DNA of 64,000 bases from UBA6109 sp035366835 (GTDB taxonomy: Bacteria; Desulfobacterota; Syntrophia; Syntrophales; UBA6109): assembly GCA_035366835.1 (NCBI GenBank), contig DAOSIS010000003.1:62001-126000 (forward strand), given 5' to 3'. Below the pieces are notes generated by a model that was given only the letters and a program-made list of their open reading frames with translations, did no database searches and had not been told where the DNA came from. Positions 25,520 to 35,678 of the stretch are shown one piece after another. Position numbers and translations under genes: made by a program. Each line of letters starts with the position of its first letter. The first letter of the stretch is position 1.

Positions 25520-26971
25520 ATGTCCGTTTCGCTGAGGTTGCGCTTCGCCCCGTCTCCGACCGGGGAACTCCATGTGGGGAACGCCAGGACGGCGGCGCTG
25601 AACTGGCTCTTCGCCAGGCATCACGGCGGGACATTCGTCCTGCGGATCGAGGATACGGACCGGGAGCGCTCGACGGACGCGTTTGCCGCCGGGATCTGCG
25701 ACGATCTTCGCTGGCTGGGCATCGACTGGGACGAGGGCCCCGACCGGGGAGGCGACTGCGGTCCCTATCGGCAGAGCGAGCGCTTCGATCTCTATGAACG
25801 GTACCTCGCAAAACTTCGCGACGGCGGCCATGTGTATCCCTGTTACTGCACCGAAGAGGAACTGGAGGCGGAACGGTCCGTGCAGCTCGCACGGCGCGTC
25901 GCGCCCCGGTACAGCGGGAGGTGCCGGAACCTGACGCCCGATCAGCGGGAGTCCGAAGAGAAGCGGGGCAGAAAGCCGGCCTGGCGCTTCCGCAGCGAAC
26001 ACGCGGCGATTTCCTTCGACGATCTCATCCGCGGGCCCGTCCGGTTCGAAGGGGCGGACATCGGAGATTTCATCATCGTCCGTTCCAGCGGGCTTCCCGC
26101 GTACAATTTCGCCGTGGTCGTCGACGATCATCTGATGCGGATCTCGCACGTGATCCGCGGGGAGGACCACCTCTCCAATACGGCGCCCCAGCTGATGCTC
26201 TACCGGGCCCTGGGATTCGAGCCGCCCGTCTTCGCGCACCACTCGCTCGTCCTGGGCGCCGATCGCGCGAAACTGAGCAAGCGCCATGGCGCCGTGTCCG
26301 TGCGGGCCTTTCGGGAAGAGGGGGTCCTTCCCGAGGCCCTGCTGAATTATCTCGCCCTCCTGGGCGCATCGGCCGCGGACGGGCAGGAGATCGGCACATC
26401 CACGGAGCTGATCGCCTCGTTTTCCCTGGATCGGCTGGGAAAGGGCGGCGCCGTTTTCGACGAGGCCAAATTGAAGTGGCTCAACGCGGCGCATCTGAAG
26501 CTCCTCGCCGGGGACCGGCTTGCCGAGCGGCTTCTGCCCTTTTCCGGCGAGGCCGGCAGGCGGATGGCCGGGGAGAACCCGGGCAGGTTCCGGCAGATTG
26601 CGGAGGCCTGCCGGGACAATCTCCGGACCCTGGCGGACATCGCGCCTTTCATGGAAATCTTCGATCCGCTGCATTTTTCCCCGGGGCCGGAGGCCCTCCG
26701 GAGGGCGAGCCAGGAGGGCGACGTCCTTGCCGCGTTCGGGGAGGCACTCCGCCGCGTGCAGCCGGGTGACGGGTATTTCCGGCGCGCCGTCCGCCATGCC
26801 GAGGAACGGACCGGCCGGAAGGGGAAAAGGCTCTTGCTGCCTCTTCGCCTGGCGCTGACGGGACGGAGCGACGGTCCGGAGCTCGAAAAGGTCGTTGCGC
26901 TCCTGGGAGGAGAGGAGACCATGGAGCGGATTGAAAGGGTCCTGAACTTCGAGAGGGGAGCCGAGGCATGA
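25520..26971 (+). CDS. gltX: Glutamyl-tRNA synthetase
   Basis: A 483-residue class I aminoacyl-tRNA synthetase. The HIGH-type motif is FAPSPTGELHVGNARTA near the N-terminus and the KMSKS-type motif is AKLSKRHGAVSV near residue 256. Other family blocks: RIEDTDRERS, YNFAVVVDDHLMRISHVIRGEDHLSNT. The anticodon-binding C-terminal half is normal length. A CxC...C zinc-like set in YPCYCTEEEL is partly present. The ATG at 25520 has GAGGTG five bases upstream; a GTG two codons earlier is less likely. The stop overlaps the next start by ATGA. Confidence 0.94.
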   Translation: MSVSLRLRFAPSPTGELHVGNARTAALNWLFARHHGGTFVLRIEDTDRERSTDAFAAGICDDLRWLGIDWDEGPDRGGDCGPYRQSERFDLYERYLAKLRDGGHVYPCYCTEEELEAERSVQLARRVAPRYSGRCRNLTPDQRESEEKRGRKPAWRFRSEHAAISFDDLIRGPVRFEGADIGDFIIVRSSGLPAYNFAVVVDDHLMRISHVIRGEDHLSNTAPQLMLYRALGFEPPVFAHHSLVLGADRAKLSKRHGAVSVRAFREEGVLPEALLNYLALLGASAADGQEIGTSTELIASFSLDRLGKGGAVFDEAKLKWLNAAHLKLLAGDRLAERLLPFSGEAGRRMAGENPGRFRQIAEACRDNLRTLADIAPFMEIFDPLHFSPGPEALRRASQEGDVLAAFGEALRRVQPGDGYFRRAVRHAEERTGRKGKRLLLPLRLALTGRSDGPELEKVVALLGGEETMERIERVLNFERGAEA

Positions 26972-27396
26972 GAACGAGGAACACCTGGGGATGTTGCGCG
27001 GTCGCCGCCGCGGCGCTGCTGTTTTTTCTTTCCGGCTGCGGCGCGCCGAAGCCCGTCCTCTATCCGAACGACCATCTCAAGCGCGTCGGGGAGGAACAGG
27101 CGCGAAGGGACATCGCCGTCTGCGAGCAGCTCGCGGAGGAGTACGTCCAGTCCGATGCCGGCAAGGAAGCGCTCAAGAATACAGCCGGCGGAGCGGCCGG
27201 AGGGGCCGTGGTCGGGGGAGCCGTCGGTGCCGTGACGGGACGTCTGGGCAGGGGAATCGGCATCGGCGCGGCTGCAGGAGCGGCGGCGGGTGTGGTCAAG
27301 AGCGTCGCCGACGCCGGAACGCCGTCCCCCGTGCAGCGCCAATTCGTCGAAAGGTGTCTGCGTGAGAAAGGCTACGAGACCATCGGGTGGCAGTGA
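26968..27396 (+). CDS. Glycine-zipper lipoprotein
   Basis: A 142-residue lipoprotein: hydrophobic leader and lipobox FLSGC at about residues 20-24. The centre (about residues 68-112) is a long Gly/Ala zipper, GGAAGGAVVGGAVGAV and GIGIGAAAGAAAGVV, of the kind that packs transmembrane helices or oligomers. The flanks contain two Cys (IAVCEQL and VERCLREKG) that may be disulfide-linked. Translationally coupled to gltX by ATGA overlap, probably for expression only. Confidence 0.75.
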   Translation: MRTRNTWGCCAVAAAALLFFLSGCGAPKPVLYPNDHLKRVGEEQARRDIAVCEQLAEEYVQSDAGKEALKNTAGGAAGGAVVGGAVGAVTGRLGRGIGIGAAAGAAAGVVKSVADAGTPSPVQRQFVERCLREKGYETIGWQ

Positions 27397-27436
27397 CCTG
27401 CAAAGCGCGGGCGAAAAGGATCTGCGGCGGACAAGA

Positions 27437-27464
27437 AAAGGGCGGGGAGAAAATCCCGTCCTTT
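27437..27464. terminator. Bidirectional terminator between convergent genes
   Basis: A 10-bp stem AAAGGGCGGG/CCCGTCCTTT (one G-T pair) with an 8-base loop, flanked by A-rich sequence on one side and T-rich on the other. It lies midway between the ends of the lipoprotein gene and the carboxyltransferase gene, which converge. Confidence 0.65.
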
Positions 27465-27512
27465 CTGTTTCCGGTGTTCGTACCGAAGAGAAGCGCCTTT
27501 GCGGAACCCCGT

Positions 27513-29084
<1,572 letters not shown>

Positions 29085-29148
29085 AAAAACGTCCATCCTC
29101 CTCAAGACTGCTGACCTTGGGACCCATCCGCGATCGCCCTTTTCGTCC

Positions 29149-29177
29149 TTGACCTATCGGGTGCGCTGCGTTATAGA
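29149..29177 (+). promoter_or_regulatory. Promoter of pgk
   Basis: TTGACC (29149-29154), 17-base spacer, TATAGA (29172-29177). Transcription would begin near 29184, giving a leader of about 117 bases before pgk, and points away from the divergent carboxyltransferase gene. Confidence 0.6.
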
Positions 29178-29300
29178 AAAACGCCGTGAACCACCTGAAG
29201 TCGTCACCCGTTTCTGGATGTCTAACCCATTGGTTTAGCAGCATTTTGGTAAAGAGGGGCGCATCATAACTTTTTTGGGGAAAAATGGCAAGGAGGATCC

Positions 29301-30494
29301 ATGAAATTCATCGACGGCATCGACATCAAGGGGAAAAGGGTGCTGTTCCGCTTCGACTTCAACGTTCCGATGGACAGTTGTCTGAACATCACCGATGACA
29401 CCAGGATCCGGGCGGTGCTGCCGACGCTCAATTATGCGCTGGATGAGGGCGCCATCATCATCATGATGTCGCATCTGGGCCGGCCGAAGGGAAAGATCAT
29501 TTCCGACATGAGCCTCGCGCCGGTCGCGAAACGCCTTTCGAGGCTCCTGGGAAAGGAAGTCGGGTTCGTCAAGGACTGCATCGGCCCCGAGGTCAAGCAG
29601 GCGGTCGATGCCCTGAAGCCGGGGGAGATGATCCTGCTCGAGAACCTCCGTTTTCACGCCGAGGAGACGGCCAATGACGACAACTTCGCCCGGCAGCTGG
29701 CGAGCTACGGGGACGTCTATATCGACGATGCCTTCGGGAACGCCCACCGCAGCCACGCCTCCAATGTCGCGATCACGAAATTCCTGAAGGAATGCGGGGC
29801 CGGCTTCCTGATCAAGAAGGAACTGAACTATATCGGCAAGGCGCTCGAGAAGCCGGCGAGACCCTTCGTCGCGATCGCCGGAGGATCGAAAGTCTCGGGG
29901 AAGCTCGAGGTGCTGAGCCACCTGGTGAAGAAAGTCGACAAGATGATCATCGGCGGGGGCATGGCCTTCACGTTCCTCAAGGCCCTCGGGTACGAGGTCG
30001 GGCGTTCCATCGTCGAGGACGAACTGATCGACAAGGCCAGGGAGATCATGGAGTCGGCCCGGAAACAGGGCGTGAAACTCTATCTGCCCGTCGATTGCGT
30101 CATCGCCGAAAACAAGAGTGCGGAGGCGGAAACGAAGATCGTCCCCGTGCAGGAGATCAACATCAACTGGACCGGGCTCGATATCGGCCCGGCCACGATT
30201 ACGCTCTTCACCGAAGCCCTGACGAACGCCAAGACGATCATCTGGAACGGGCCGATGGGCATGTTCGAGATCGACGCGTTCAGCCGCGGCACTTCGGCGC
30301 TGGCCCACAGTGTGGCCAATTCCTATGCCCAGACGATCGTGGGAGGCGGCGATACGGATGTTGCGATCCACCGGGCGGGCGAGAGCGACAAGATCACTTA
30401 CATCTCGACGGGGGGCGGCGCGTTTCTCGAGTACCTGGAAGGCAACGGGCTCCCGGCGCTGGAAGCGCTCGAGCGGTGCAGCGAAAACAAGTGA
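29301..30494 (+). CDS. pgk: Phosphoglycerate kinase
   Basis: A 397-residue glycolytic/gluconeogenic enzyme. N-domain substrate blocks: KGKRVLFRFDFNVP, DDTRIRAVLPTL, MSHLGRPKG, ENLRFHAEE, DAFGNAHRSHAS. Nucleotide side: AIAGGSKVSGKLEVL, GGGMAFTFLKALG, IWNGPMGMFE and VGGGDTDVAI ending in STGGGAFLEYLEG. Normal length; ATG preceded by AAGGAGG. The promoter and terminator on either side indicate a single-gene transcript. Confidence 0.97.
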   Translation: MKFIDGIDIKGKRVLFRFDFNVPMDSCLNITDDTRIRAVLPTLNYALDEGAIIIMMSHLGRPKGKIISDMSLAPVAKRLSRLLGKEVGFVKDCIGPEVKQAVDALKPGEMILLENLRFHAEETANDDNFARQLASYGDVYIDDAFGNAHRSHASNVAITKFLKECGAGFLIKKELNYIGKALEKPARPFVAIAGGSKVSGKLEVLSHLVKKVDKMIIGGGMAFTFLKALGYEVGRSIVEDELIDKAREIMESARKQGVKLYLPVDCVIAENKSAEAETKIVPVQEININWTGLDIGPATITLFTEALTNAKTIIWNGPMGMFEIDAFSRGTSALAHSVANSYAQTIVGGGDTDVAIHRAGESDKITYISTGGGAFLEYLEGNGLPALEALERCSENK

Positions 30495-30519
30495 TGCGGT
30501 TCTGATCGGCCGTTTTTCC

Positions 30520-30549
30520 GGGGGGAGGCCGGCCTTCCCCCTTTTTCTT
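30520..30549 (+). terminator. Rho-independent terminator of pgk
   Basis: An 8-bp stem of GGGGGAGG with CCTTCCCCC (one G-T pair) closed by a CCGG loop, followed by CTTTTTCTT, 26 bases after the pgk stop. Confidence 0.75.
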
Positions 30550-30563
30550 CCCCGTGACTCCCC

Positions 30564-31316
30564 ATGGATAAAGCTCCGGAAAGAACGCTCCGCCTGGTGA
30601 TCGAATATGACGGGACGGCGTACCGCGGCTGGCAGCGTCAGTCCGACGGCCCGAGCATCCAGGAGGTCCTAGAGGAAAAGGTCGCGGTCATGACGGGGGG
30701 GGCCGTCGGCATCGTCGGGTCCGGCCGGACCGATGCCGGCGTCCATGCCCTCAATCAGGTCGCTTCGTTCCGCACGACTTCCCGGATCCCGCCGCTGGGC
30801 TTCCTGCGCGGCCTCAACAGCCTTCTGCCGGCCGATATCGTCGTCAAGGAGCTGGACGACGTCGATCCCGCCTTCCACGCGCGCCGGGGCGTCAAGACGA
30901 AGATCTACCTCTACCGCATCTTCAACGGCCTCGCGCGTCCGGCGATCTATCGCCATTACGCCTGGCACATCATCAAGCCGCTGGCCCTGGACCGGATGAG
31001 GCAGGCGGCCGCCCATCTGGTGGGTACGCACGACTTCACGTCCTTTTGTTCCGTTCATTGCGACGTCGAGGATCACGTCCGCACGGTCTCGAGCCTTCTC
31101 GTCGAAGGGCCGGGGAACGGGATCGTCAAGATCTCCGTGGAAGCCAACGGCTTCCTGAGGCACATGGTGCGGATCATCGCCGGCACGCTGGCGGAAACCG
31201 GCCTCGGCAAGTTTGCGCCGGACGACATCAGAGACATCCTCGCCGCCGGGGACCGGCGGCGGGCGGGTATGACGGCGCCGGCCTGCGGCTTGTTTCTGAA
31301 AGAAGTGAAGTACTGA
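30564..31316 (+). CDS. truA: tRNA pseudouridine(38-40) synthase
   Basis: A 250-residue pseudouridine synthase acting on the anticodon arm of tRNAs. The catalytic Asp is in GSGRTDAGVHALNQ (about residue 58). Other blocks: EYDGTAYRGWQRQ at the N-terminus, FHARRGVKTKIYLYRI, LVGTHDFTSFC and EANGFLRHMVRIIAG. Normal length. Starts 15 bases after the pgk terminator, so it likely relies on readthrough or a promoter in the short gap; rfbD follows 26 bases downstream. Confidence 0.95.
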   Translation: MDKAPERTLRLVIEYDGTAYRGWQRQSDGPSIQEVLEEKVAVMTGGAVGIVGSGRTDAGVHALNQVASFRTTSRIPPLGFLRGLNSLLPADIVVKELDDVDPAFHARRGVKTKIYLYRIFNGLARPAIYRHYAWHIIKPLALDRMRQAAAHLVGTHDFTSFCSVHCDVEDHVRTVSSLLVEGPGNGIVKISVEANGFLRHMVRIIAGTLAETGLGKFAPDDIRDILAAGDRRRAGMTAPACGLFLKEVKY

Positions 31317-31342
31317 TCGAGACTGCAGAGGGAAGGAGCATC

Positions 31343-32188
31343 ATGAAAATCCTGATTTTGGGACACAAGGGAATGCTGGGTGCCGATCTTCGTACGAGGC
31401 TTTCCGCCGGGCACGAGGTGGTCGGGAAGGACATCGACGAAATCGACGTTACGGACGCCGCGGCATGCCGCGAGACGATCGGGGAAGTCGGACCGGACAT
31501 CGTGATCAATACCGCGGCCTTCACCGACGTGGACGGATGCGAATCCAGCCGGGACCGCTGCTTTGCCGTCAATGCGCTTGCCGTGGAACATATCGTGTCG
31601 GCCTGCCGGCCCCGGAACATCCCGATCGTCCACTTCAGCACCGACTATGTCTTCGACGGCAGCAAGGGATCGCCGTACGTCGAGGAGGACGTCCCCGGAC
31701 CGCTCAATGTCTACGGGCAGTCGAAGCTCGAGGGCGAGAAGCTCCTCCAATCCTCCTCTGACAATTATCTCCTGATCCGGTCACAGTGGCTGTACGGGGC
31801 CCATGGGAAGAATTTCGTGCGCACGATCCTGGAAAAGGGCAGGAGCCTCGATGTCGTCGAGGTGGTGGACGACCAGATCGGCTCGCCGACCTATACGGCG
31901 GACCTGGCACAGGCGGTGCAGAGGCTGGTCGAGACGGGTCAGCGGGGCGTCTTCCACGTGACGAACCGGGGCAGCTGCAGCTGGTTCGAGTTCACAAAGA
32001 AGATCTTTGAATTCGCCGGGATGAGCAGCGTGCAGGTCCATCCCATCAAATCTTCACAGCTTTCCCGCCCGGCGAGACGCCCCGTCTACAGCGTCTTCAG
32101 CTGCCGCAAATTTTTCGCAGCGACGGGCAAGACCCTGCGCTTCTGGCAGGTGGCCCTCAGCGACTACCTCAGCGGGACGGGGTATTGA
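31343..32188 (+). CDS. rfbD: dTDP-4-dehydrorhamnose reductase (RmlD)
   Basis: A 281-residue short-chain dehydrogenase of the RmlD type, last step of dTDP-L-rhamnose synthesis for surface polysaccharide. Rossmann motif GHKGMLGADL at residue 6, then DITVTDAA-like acid positions, STDYVFDGSKG with the catalytic Thr/Ser, and YGQSKLEGEKLL with the catalytic Tyr-Lys pair. RSQWLYG and DQIGSPTYTADLA are typical. Preceded by GGAAGGAG five bases before the ATG. No other rhamnose genes are in the window. Confidence 0.9.
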   Translation: MKILILGHKGMLGADLRTRLSAGHEVVGKDIDEIDVTDAAACRETIGEVGPDIVINTAAFTDVDGCESSRDRCFAVNALAVEHIVSACRPRNIPIVHFSTDYVFDGSKGSPYVEEDVPGPLNVYGQSKLEGEKLLQSSSDNYLLIRSQWLYGAHGKNFVRTILEKGRSLDVVEVVDDQIGSPTYTADLAQAVQRLVETGQRGVFHVTNRGSCSWFEFTKKIFEFAGMSSVQVHPIKSSQLSRPARRPVYSVFSCRKFFAATGKTLRFWQVALSDYLSGTGY

Positions 32189-32262
32189 ACGCTTCCACGG
32201 ACGGAGGAGAACCTGCAACCTGCGGGACGGCGGCGTGCCATACCGGACGTCCCGAAATCGTC

Positions 32263-32291
32263 TTGACGGAAAAGGGCGATTCCATTATATT
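32263..32291 (+). promoter_or_regulatory. Promoter of the FlgT/CsgG-like envelope cluster
   Basis: TTGACG (32263-32268), 17-base spacer, TATATT (32286-32291): one of the best sigma70-type matches in the window. It lies about 110 bases before the first gene of the exported-protein cluster. Confidence 0.65.
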
Positions 32292-32408
32292 CCCGTGACC
32301 CAAATTCCATCGGAAAGAATAGGGGTTTTTCGCGCTCCGCCCCTGACCGTTCGCCCGGGCCTGCGAACCCCGCGAGTGGAAGCCAACCTGCGTGGATGGA
32401 GTATCCCG

Positions 32409-33524
32409 ATGAAGATTCTCTCTGCAGTCCTCTGTTCGGCCCTGTTCCTGATATTCTGCACGTCCGCCGGGGCGCAGTCGCGCGTTCGTGCGGACGGCAT
32501 GTCGACGATTCACAAGAACCTGGTCGACATCGCCCGCGACAAGGCCATCGAAAATGCCCAGCGCAATGCCGTGGAGAAGGCCGTCGGGGTCATGGTCACC
32601 AGCACGTCCGAAGTGGAGAACTACCAGTTGAAACTGGACCGCATCCTCTCCGAGTCCCGGGGGTTCATCAACAGCTACAAGGTCATCTCCGAGAAGAGGG
32701 AGGCGGATTCCTACTTCGTGACCATCGAAGCGGACATCGGATCGGGAAAACTCAAGGACCGCATGCAGGCGATCAACCTGATCATCGCGCGCAAATCAAA
32801 ACCCCGCCTCATGATCCTCTTCGGCGAGCAGGCGCAGAAGGATGCCCTGGCCGAGGCGGCGATGGCGAAGTATTTTCTGTCCAAGGGCTTCAAGGTGATC
32901 GATGCCGAGACGGTCCGCAAGGGCAAGGAAAAGGAGAACCTCCAGAATCTGGCTTCGGACCGGAAGGCGGTCACGGACATCGCGCACCGATACGGCGCCG
33001 AGGTGGTGATTCTGGGGCGGGCGGAAGCGACGAGCCAGTCCTTCAACGTGGGCGGGATCGAGATGCATTCCAACAAGGTGATCGTATCGGGAAAGGTCAT
33101 CAACGGCGACACCGGCGAGGTGCTGGCGACGGAAAGCGAAACGAAATCGGTCCCGGGGATGAAGGGGGACATCAAGGCGATCACCGAAGAAGTCTCCCTG
33201 AAGATCGCCCGCAACATGCTGGATTCCGTTCTCGATCGATGGTCGTCGGAACTGGCCAATACGGCGACGGTGAAACTCGTCGCGTCGGGGCTGGGCGGAT
33301 ACGAGGACCTGATGAAGTTCAAGGACATGGTGGTCCAGGAAGTGAAGGGCTTCAAGGAAATGCAGCAGCGCGCCTTCCAGCAGGGCAGGGTCGAACTGGA
33401 TGTGGAACTCCGGGGCAACACGCAGGGCATGGCCGACGACGTTGCCGCCATGTCCCTCGGCAATCGCAAGGTGAAGATCTTGGAGATCACGCCGAACCGG
33501 ATCGAGGTTCGTCTGGTGCCGTGA
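32409..33524 (+). CDS. FlgT-like exported protein
   Basis: A 371-residue exported protein with a signal peptide ending ...TSAGAQS. Residues about 25-125 follow the FlgT/LPP20-type pattern: ARDKAIENAQRNAVEKAVGVMV, then a long helix and a strand SYFVTIEADIGSGKL. The middle (about 130-260) is a TolB/CsgG-like fold with LMILFGEQAQKD, GFKVIDAETV, YGAEVVILGRAE and SGKVINGDTGEVL. FlgT normally builds the flagellar H-ring; no flagellar genes are here, so the name denotes fold only. First gene of a six-gene exported cluster; ATG has GGAG seven bases upstream. Confidence 0.75.
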   Translation: MKILSAVLCSALFLIFCTSAGAQSRVRADGMSTIHKNLVDIARDKAIENAQRNAVEKAVGVMVTSTSEVENYQLKLDRILSESRGFINSYKVISEKREADSYFVTIEADIGSGKLKDRMQAINLIIARKSKPRLMILFGEQAQKDALAEAAMAKYFLSKGFKVIDAETVRKGKEKENLQNLASDRKAVTDIAHRYGAEVVILGRAEATSQSFNVGGIEMHSNKVIVSGKVINGDTGEVLATESETKSVPGMKGDIKAITEEVSLKIARNMLDSVLDRWSSELANTATVKLVASGLGGYEDLMKFKDMVVQEVKGFKEMQQRAFQQGRVELDVELRGNTQGMADDVAAMSLGNRKVKILEITPNRIEVRLVP

Positions 33525-33627
33525 ACGGGGGCGGCGCCGCGGCCGGCCGACGGGAAACGAGGAATCCGGGGCTGCCGGGCGGGAATCTTCTGCGGGAATC
33601 TGTGACGACACGGAGAGGGAGGATCGA

Positions 33628-35616
33628 ATGAAAACGAAGAATTTCCACTGGACGCTGATCGGCCTGTTGGGCCTGGTCCTGTTTGTCGGATGCCAGGTCA
33701 GCGAGAATTACAAGACGGGCCTTGAACTGAGTCAGAACCACCGCTGGGACGACGCCATCGCCTATTTCGAAAAGGCCGTCCAGGAAGCGCCCGACAACCA
33801 GGAATACCGGGATGCCCTGATCAAGGCAAGACAGGTTTCGGCCAAGAGCCGCTACGAGAAGGCCCGCCAGGCGGCGTCCGCTGCGGCCGAACCGACCGTG
33901 CCCGTCCTGGAAAGAATCGCCAGGGATGCGGACGCGGCCGCGAAACTGGACCCGAACAACAAGGACATCCGGTCTTTCGCCGACGGACTCAAGGCGAAGG
34001 CCGCGGCCCTTCAGACCCAGGTGAAGACGCTCTACGGTCAGGCCGAAACCGATCTTCAGAAGGAGGACTGGGTGGCGGCGACCGCGAAGCTGCGCCGGGT
34101 GAACCAGCTCTACCCCGGTTACGAGGACTCCGGAAACCGCCTGAACAAGGCGGAGCAGGAAGGAGCGAAAATCCTGTACCAGCAGGGGATTGCCCTGGGC
34201 AAGCAGGAGGATTGGAAAATGGCCGCGTCGTCCTTCAAGGCGGCGATGGACATCAATCCCCAATACTATGACGTGGCCAAACTGTACGAGGCGGCCAAGG
34301 CCAAGGACACCCCCGATTATTTCCTCAAGGAAGGGGAAAAGGCGGAGAAGGCCCAAAGCTGGGAGCGGGCCATCATGATGTACGAGAAGGCCGGCGAGTA
34401 CATGCCGGACAGCCAGGCGCTGCCGAAGAAGCTGGACGGCCTGCGCGCCAAGGTGGCCCAGCTCTATCTCGATGAAGCCGTGAAGCTCTTGGGGCAGGGG
34501 AAGCTGAACGCCGCCGTGAAGAAGGCGGAGGCCGTCAAGCATCACGTTCCCGACATCCAGGGCGATCCGATCTTCCGGGAGCTCGTCAACAACCTCTGCA
34601 CCAAGCTGTTCGAGCGCGGCGAAAAGTACGGCGAAAAGGAGATGTGGGGCAACGCACTGGTCTGGTACCAGAAGGTCGAAGCCCTGAATCCTTCCTTCCC
34701 GGGGCTTTTCCAGAAAAGCATCGAGGTCAAGGACCACGTCAACCGCCGGATCAAGAAATCGATCGCCGTTTTCGACTTCAGCAGTCCGAGCAACAACAAG
34801 GACGCGGGGAAGATCGCGGCCAACAAGCTCATCACCTACCTGCACAAGAACGCCAGCGGCGACCTGCGCATCATCGAGCGGGAAAACCTCCAGTCGATCC
34901 TTCGTGAGATGCAGCTCGGCCAGACGGGCCTGGTGGACATCAAGGCGGCCCAGACGGTCGGCAAGATGCGCGGCATCGACACCTTCATCATGGGAGACGT
35001 CCTGCACTTCGAGGCCAGGACGACCGACAGCCCCAGCACGAGCCAGGTCAAGGTGCTGGTCGACGAGGAAGAGGTCCGCAATCCGGAGTTTTCCGACTGG
35101 CTCATCATGAATCCCAAGCCGACGCCGGAGGACATGAAGAATGCCCCACCCCGTACCATGAAGAAGCGCAACTACCAGTTTATTTCGTACCGTCAGGGAT
35201 CGGCGAAGATCAGCGCCCTGATCGAGGTTTCCTACAAGCTGGTCGACACCTCGACGGGGGAAAACGTCTTCACCAATACGATCGCGGGAAAGCTCATCAA
35301 GGAAGACAAATATCAGGACGCCGTAATGGCGGCGAGCATCCCCCACGACCCCCTGGAGCTGCCCACGGAGGTGGAAGTGCTGGATGAACTGGCCAACGCG
35401 AAGATCGTGGAGATGGGACAGAGCGTGCTGAAAAGCTACCAGAGCCTTGAAGTCGAGTATTTCAACCAGGCCCAGCAGCTTCAGAAACGCAGAAGCGTGG
35501 AGCAGGCCGTGGAAAAATACGTCGACGCCGTCTATGACGAGCGGTCGAAGGGGATTTCGACGCCGATCACGAAGAATTCGCTGGCTTCGGTCGAGCAGTT
35601 GATCCTCGACAAATGA
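33628..35616 (+). CDS. TPR and CsgG-like lipoprotein
   Basis: A 662-residue lipoprotein (lipobox VGC after a short hydrophobic leader). Residues about 25-365 are helical with several TPR-like repeats, for example YKTGLELSQNHRWDDAIAYFEKAVQ and EDWKMAASSFKAAMDINPQYY. From about residue 373, KSIAVFDFSSPSNNKDAGKIAANKLIT opens a CsgG-type domain with IIERENLQSILREMQLGQTG and IDTFIMGDVL. CsgG forms the curli secretion pore; here the TPR part is a large extra and no curli subunits are nearby. Probably sits on the outer membrane. The next gene overlaps slightly in the reading-frame sense but starts 63 bases after the stop. Confidence 0.8.
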   Translation: MKTKNFHWTLIGLLGLVLFVGCQVSENYKTGLELSQNHRWDDAIAYFEKAVQEAPDNQEYRDALIKARQVSAKSRYEKARQAASAAAEPTVPVLERIARDADAAAKLDPNNKDIRSFADGLKAKAAALQTQVKTLYGQAETDLQKEDWVAATAKLRRVNQLYPGYEDSGNRLNKAEQEGAKILYQQGIALGKQEDWKMAASSFKAAMDINPQYYDVAKLYEAAKAKDTPDYFLKEGEKAEKAQSWERAIMMYEKAGEYMPDSQALPKKLDGLRAKVAQLYLDEAVKLLGQGKLNAAVKKAEAVKHHVPDIQGDPIFRELVNNLCTKLFERGEKYGEKEMWGNALVWYQKVEALNPSFPGLFQKSIEVKDHVNRRIKKSIAVFDFSSPSNNKDAGKIAANKLITYLHKNASGDLRIIERENLQSILREMQLGQTGLVDIKAAQTVGKMRGIDTFIMGDVLHFEARTTDSPSTSQVKVLVDEEEVRNPEFSDWLIMNPKPTPEDMKNAPPRTMKKRNYQFISYRQGSAKISALIEVSYKLVDTSTGENVFTNTIAGKLIKEDKYQDAVMAASIPHDPLELPTEVEVLDELANAKIVEMGQSVLKSYQSLEVEYFNQAQQLQKRRSVEQAVEKYVDAVYDERSKGISTPITKNSLASVEQLILDK

Positions 35617-35678
35617 GGGATGGAGAGAATCGGCCCGGGCGTCTCTCCGACGCCCGGGCCTCATTTCAGGAGGAGGGC

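Noticed and set aside
32409..33524. Flagellar protein FlgT as a functional call
   Set aside because: Only the fold pattern is FlgT-like; no flagellar genes occur in the window, so the functional name is not assigned.
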